Source: Paludibacteraceae bacterium (GTDB lineage: Bacteria; Bacteroidota; Bacteroidia; Bacteroidales; Paludibacteraceae). Taken from it: DNA of 8,354 nucleotides. Below are positions 6,441 to 8,354 of the stretch, piece by piece. Below the pieces are notes generated by a model. That model was given only the letters and a program-made list of their open reading frames with translations. It had not been told where the DNA came from and searched no databases. Position numbers and translations under genes: made by a program. The first letter of the stretch is position 1, and each line of letters begins with the position of its first letter. Where the stretch lies: the NCBI GenBank assembly GCA_017960065.1, contig JAGCZK010000182.1:1-8354 (forward strand), given 5' to 3'.

Positions 6441-8354
6441 TTATTGGATCATCGACACCAGCTTATCGACCGCTGCCGAAAGACCATTGACGTTTTTGCC
6501 ACCGGCCGTTGCCATAAAGGCCTGGCCACCGCCGCCACCCTGAATCAGTTGCGCGGCTTCGCGGATCATCTTTCCGGCATTCAGTCCGGCATCGACCAAC
6601 GGCTGCGACAGGAACACCAGCAGCGAGGGTTTTTCCTCGTAGGCGGTTCCGACCACCAGGGCAAACTTCACGTCGTTGAACTTCTCCTTAAAGAAAGGAA
6701 CGATTCCCTTGAGGATTTCGGGGTTCTCGTCGCCCACCAGGCGGACCAGCTTGATGTCGCCCACCGTTTCGGCACGGTTGAGCAAATCTTCGCGAAGCTG
6801 AAGGGCACGCTGCTGCGAGAAGTTCTCGATGCGTTTGCGCAGGCTCGAGTTGTCCTCCATCATCTTCTTCACCGACACCATCAGGTCGGGAGCGTTATTG
6901 AACAGCTCGCGGATGTTGGTGTTCATATCCTGCAAGTGCTCCACCAGGTTTTCGGCGCCTTCGGCCGTCACAGCCTCGATACGGCGCACACCGGCGGCAA
7001 TCGAACTTTCCGAAACGATTTTCAGGAAACCGATCCGACCGGTAGCCGACACGTGCGTACCACCGCACAATTCGACCGACTGACCGAACTTGATGACACG
7101 CACCTTGTCGCCGTACTTTTCGCCAAACAGCGCCATGGCGCCCAACTTTTTGGCTTCGGCAATCGGCATGTCGCGATGTTCGTCGAGCGGGGCGTTCGCG
7201 CGAATCGCCGCATTAACCTTGCGTTCGACCGTACGCAACTCTTCGGGCGTAAGCTTCTGGAAGTGCGAAAAGTCGAAGCGCAGGCAGTCGGGCGACACAA
7301 ACGAGCCTTTTTGCTCGACATGCGTTCCGAGCACCTCGCGCAAAGCGGCCTGCAACAGGTGCGTGGCCGAGTGGTTCGCCTCGGTGGCTGCACGACGGGC
7401 CACATCAATTTTGGCCACAAACTTGGCCGAGGGATTCTCGGGTACCGAAGCGCACAGGTGCACCGGCAGGTTGTTTTCGCGTTTGGTATCTTCAATCCGA
7501 ACCGTTTCGTTGGCGCTGACCAGCACACCGGTATCACCGGTCTGACCGCCCATCTCTGCATAGAACGGCGTTTTCGAAAGCACCAGCTGGTAATAGGTCT
7601 TGTTTTTCTGTTTGAGCTGACGGTAGCGCAGGATTTCGGTTTCGCATTCCGACTGGTCGTAGCCCACAAACTCGGTTTCGCCCTCTTTGAGCACCACCCA
7701 GTCGCCGGTATCCACCGCAGCGGCATTGCGGGCGCGGTCCTTCTGCTTTTGCATCTCCACCTCAAACTCCTTGTGGTCGAGGGTCAGGGCATTTTCTTTC
7801 AGGATCAGTTCGGTCAGGTCCAAGGGGAAACCGTAGGTGTCGTAGAGCGTAAACGCATCCACACCGCTGATTTGGCCGGAGCCGGCCGCCTTGGCCTCGC
7901 GCATCACTTTATCCAACAAGCGGATACCCGTTTCGAGGGTGCGCAAGAATGCGTCTTCCTCTTCCTTAATCACCTTTTCGATCAGGGTCTGCTGCTGTTT
8001 CAACTCGGGATAAGCCTCGCCCATGTTGTCGATCAGCGCCGGCACCAGTTTGTACATGAAGGCTTCGCGCTGGTTCATGAAGGTGTAGCCGTAACGCACG
8101 GCACGACGCAGGATGCGGCGGATCACATAGCCGGCCTTCGCGTTGGAAGGCAGCTGGCCGTCGGTAATGGCAAACGAAATGGTGCGGATGTGGTCGGCAA
8201 CCACGCGCATGGCCACATCGACCTGCGCATCTTTGCCGTAGCTGCACGAGCAGATGTTGCCCACAGCCGCCAACAGCGGTTGGAACACGTCGGTGTCGTA
8301 GTTGGAGGTTTTTCCTTGAACCGCCACGCAGAGGCGTTCGAATCCCATACCCGT
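6441..8354 (-). CDS. alaS: Alanyl-tRNA synthetase, C-terminal three-quarters (5' end outside window)
   Basis: Cytoplasmic enzyme that charges tRNA-Ala with alanine and hydrolyses mischarged Ser- or Gly-tRNA-Ala. The window holds 637 codons ending in TAA at 6441-6443. The frame is open to the right edge and enters at TGMGFERL, class II motif 3, so the missing part is roughly the first 230 residues with catalytic motifs 1 and 2; the Met at 8348 is internal, not a start. Then come the tRNA-recognition region, the editing domain with both zinc-ligand motifs intact (HSATH at 7359-7373 and CGGTH at 7053-7067), a coiled-coil stretch (about 6780-6900), and the C-terminal DHHA1 domain with its GGGGGQ glycine run ending SMIQ. 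Length and order match the bacterial family and nothing appears damaged. It has its own terminator and shows no functional link to the adjacent secreted proteins. Confidence 0.98.
   Translation of the reverse strand, partial: TGMGFERLCVAVQGKTSNYDTDVFQPLLAAVGNICSCSYGKDAQVDVAMRVVADHIRTISFAITDGQLPSNAKAGYVIRRILRRAVRYGYTFMNQREAFMYKLVPALIDNMGEAYPELKQQQTLIEKVIKEEEDAFLRTLETGIRLLDKVMREAKAAGSGQISGVDAFTLYDTYGFPLDLTELILKENALTLDHKEFEVEMQKQKDRARNAAAVDTGDWVVLKEGETEFVGYDQSECETEILRYRQLKQKNKTYYQLVLSKTPFYAEMGGQTGDTGVLVSANETVRIEDTKRENNLPVHLCASVPENPSAKFVAKIDVARRAATEANHSATHLLQAALREVLGTHVEQKGSFVSPDCLRFDFSHFQKLTPEELRTVERKVNAAIRANAPLDEHRDMPIAEAKKLGAMALFGEKYGDKVRVIKFGQSVELCGGTHVSATGRIGFLKIVSESSIAAGVRRIEAVTAEGAENLVEHLQDMNTNIRELFNNAPDLMVSVKKMMEDNSSLRKRIENFSQQRALQLREDLLNRAETVGDIKLVRLVGDENPEILKGIVPFFKEKFNDVKFALVVGTAYEEKPSLLVFLSQPLVDAGLNAGKMIREAAQLIQGGGGGQAFMATAGGKNVNGLSAAVDKLVSMIQ

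Noticed and set aside
6250..6543. Plus-strand ORF across the alaS end and intergenic region
   Set aside because: It runs through the alaS terminator hairpin and into the 3' end of alaS in antisense; no recognisable domain or promoter.

Overview
The window looks like chromosome from a moderately GC-rich member of the Bacteroidota, probably Bacteroidales-like. The evidence is a type IX secretion (T9SS) type A C-terminal sorting domain with a YPNPA motif, start codons with no clear Shine-Dalgarno sequence but A/T-rich leaders, and TAnnTTTG -7 boxes upstream of both secreted-protein genes. The genus cannot be fixed from the sequence. All three genes read on the minus strand.

Layout, from high to low coordinates. 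(1) 6441 to the right edge is the 3' three-quarters of alaS (alanyl-tRNA synthetase), followed by a strong intrinsic terminator at 6389-6419. (2) 6150-6388 is an upstream region with a -7 box and a cluster of TGTTAAA/TTTAAC sequences. (3) 2646-6149 is a complete 1167-residue secreted multidomain protein: signal peptide, GH64-type beta-1,3-glucanase domain, Gly linker, two successive [beta/gamma-crystallin + ricin-type lectin] units, a beta-sandwich carbohydrate-binding-like domain and a T9SS sorting domain. Its own intrinsic terminator is at 2569-2608. (4) 2435-2568 is a second upstream region with a -7 box and two perfect inverted repeats. (5) 1-2434 is a paralogue of the same protein, running off the left edge before its C-terminus. 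It has the same signal peptide/GH64 front and the same beta-sandwich module, but the middle is replaced by two tandem 112-residue Ig-like repeats. This gene is open throughout (811 codons in the window).

The two paralogues look like separately transcribed extracellular or surface-anchored glucan-degrading or glucan-binding enzymes. They share a catalytic front and a distal binding module but carry exchanged central modules, and their upstream regions have little in common. alaS is an unrelated housekeeping neighbour. The main interest is this module swap between adjacent duplicates, and the calcium-motif crystallin/lectin doublet attached to a GH64 enzyme.
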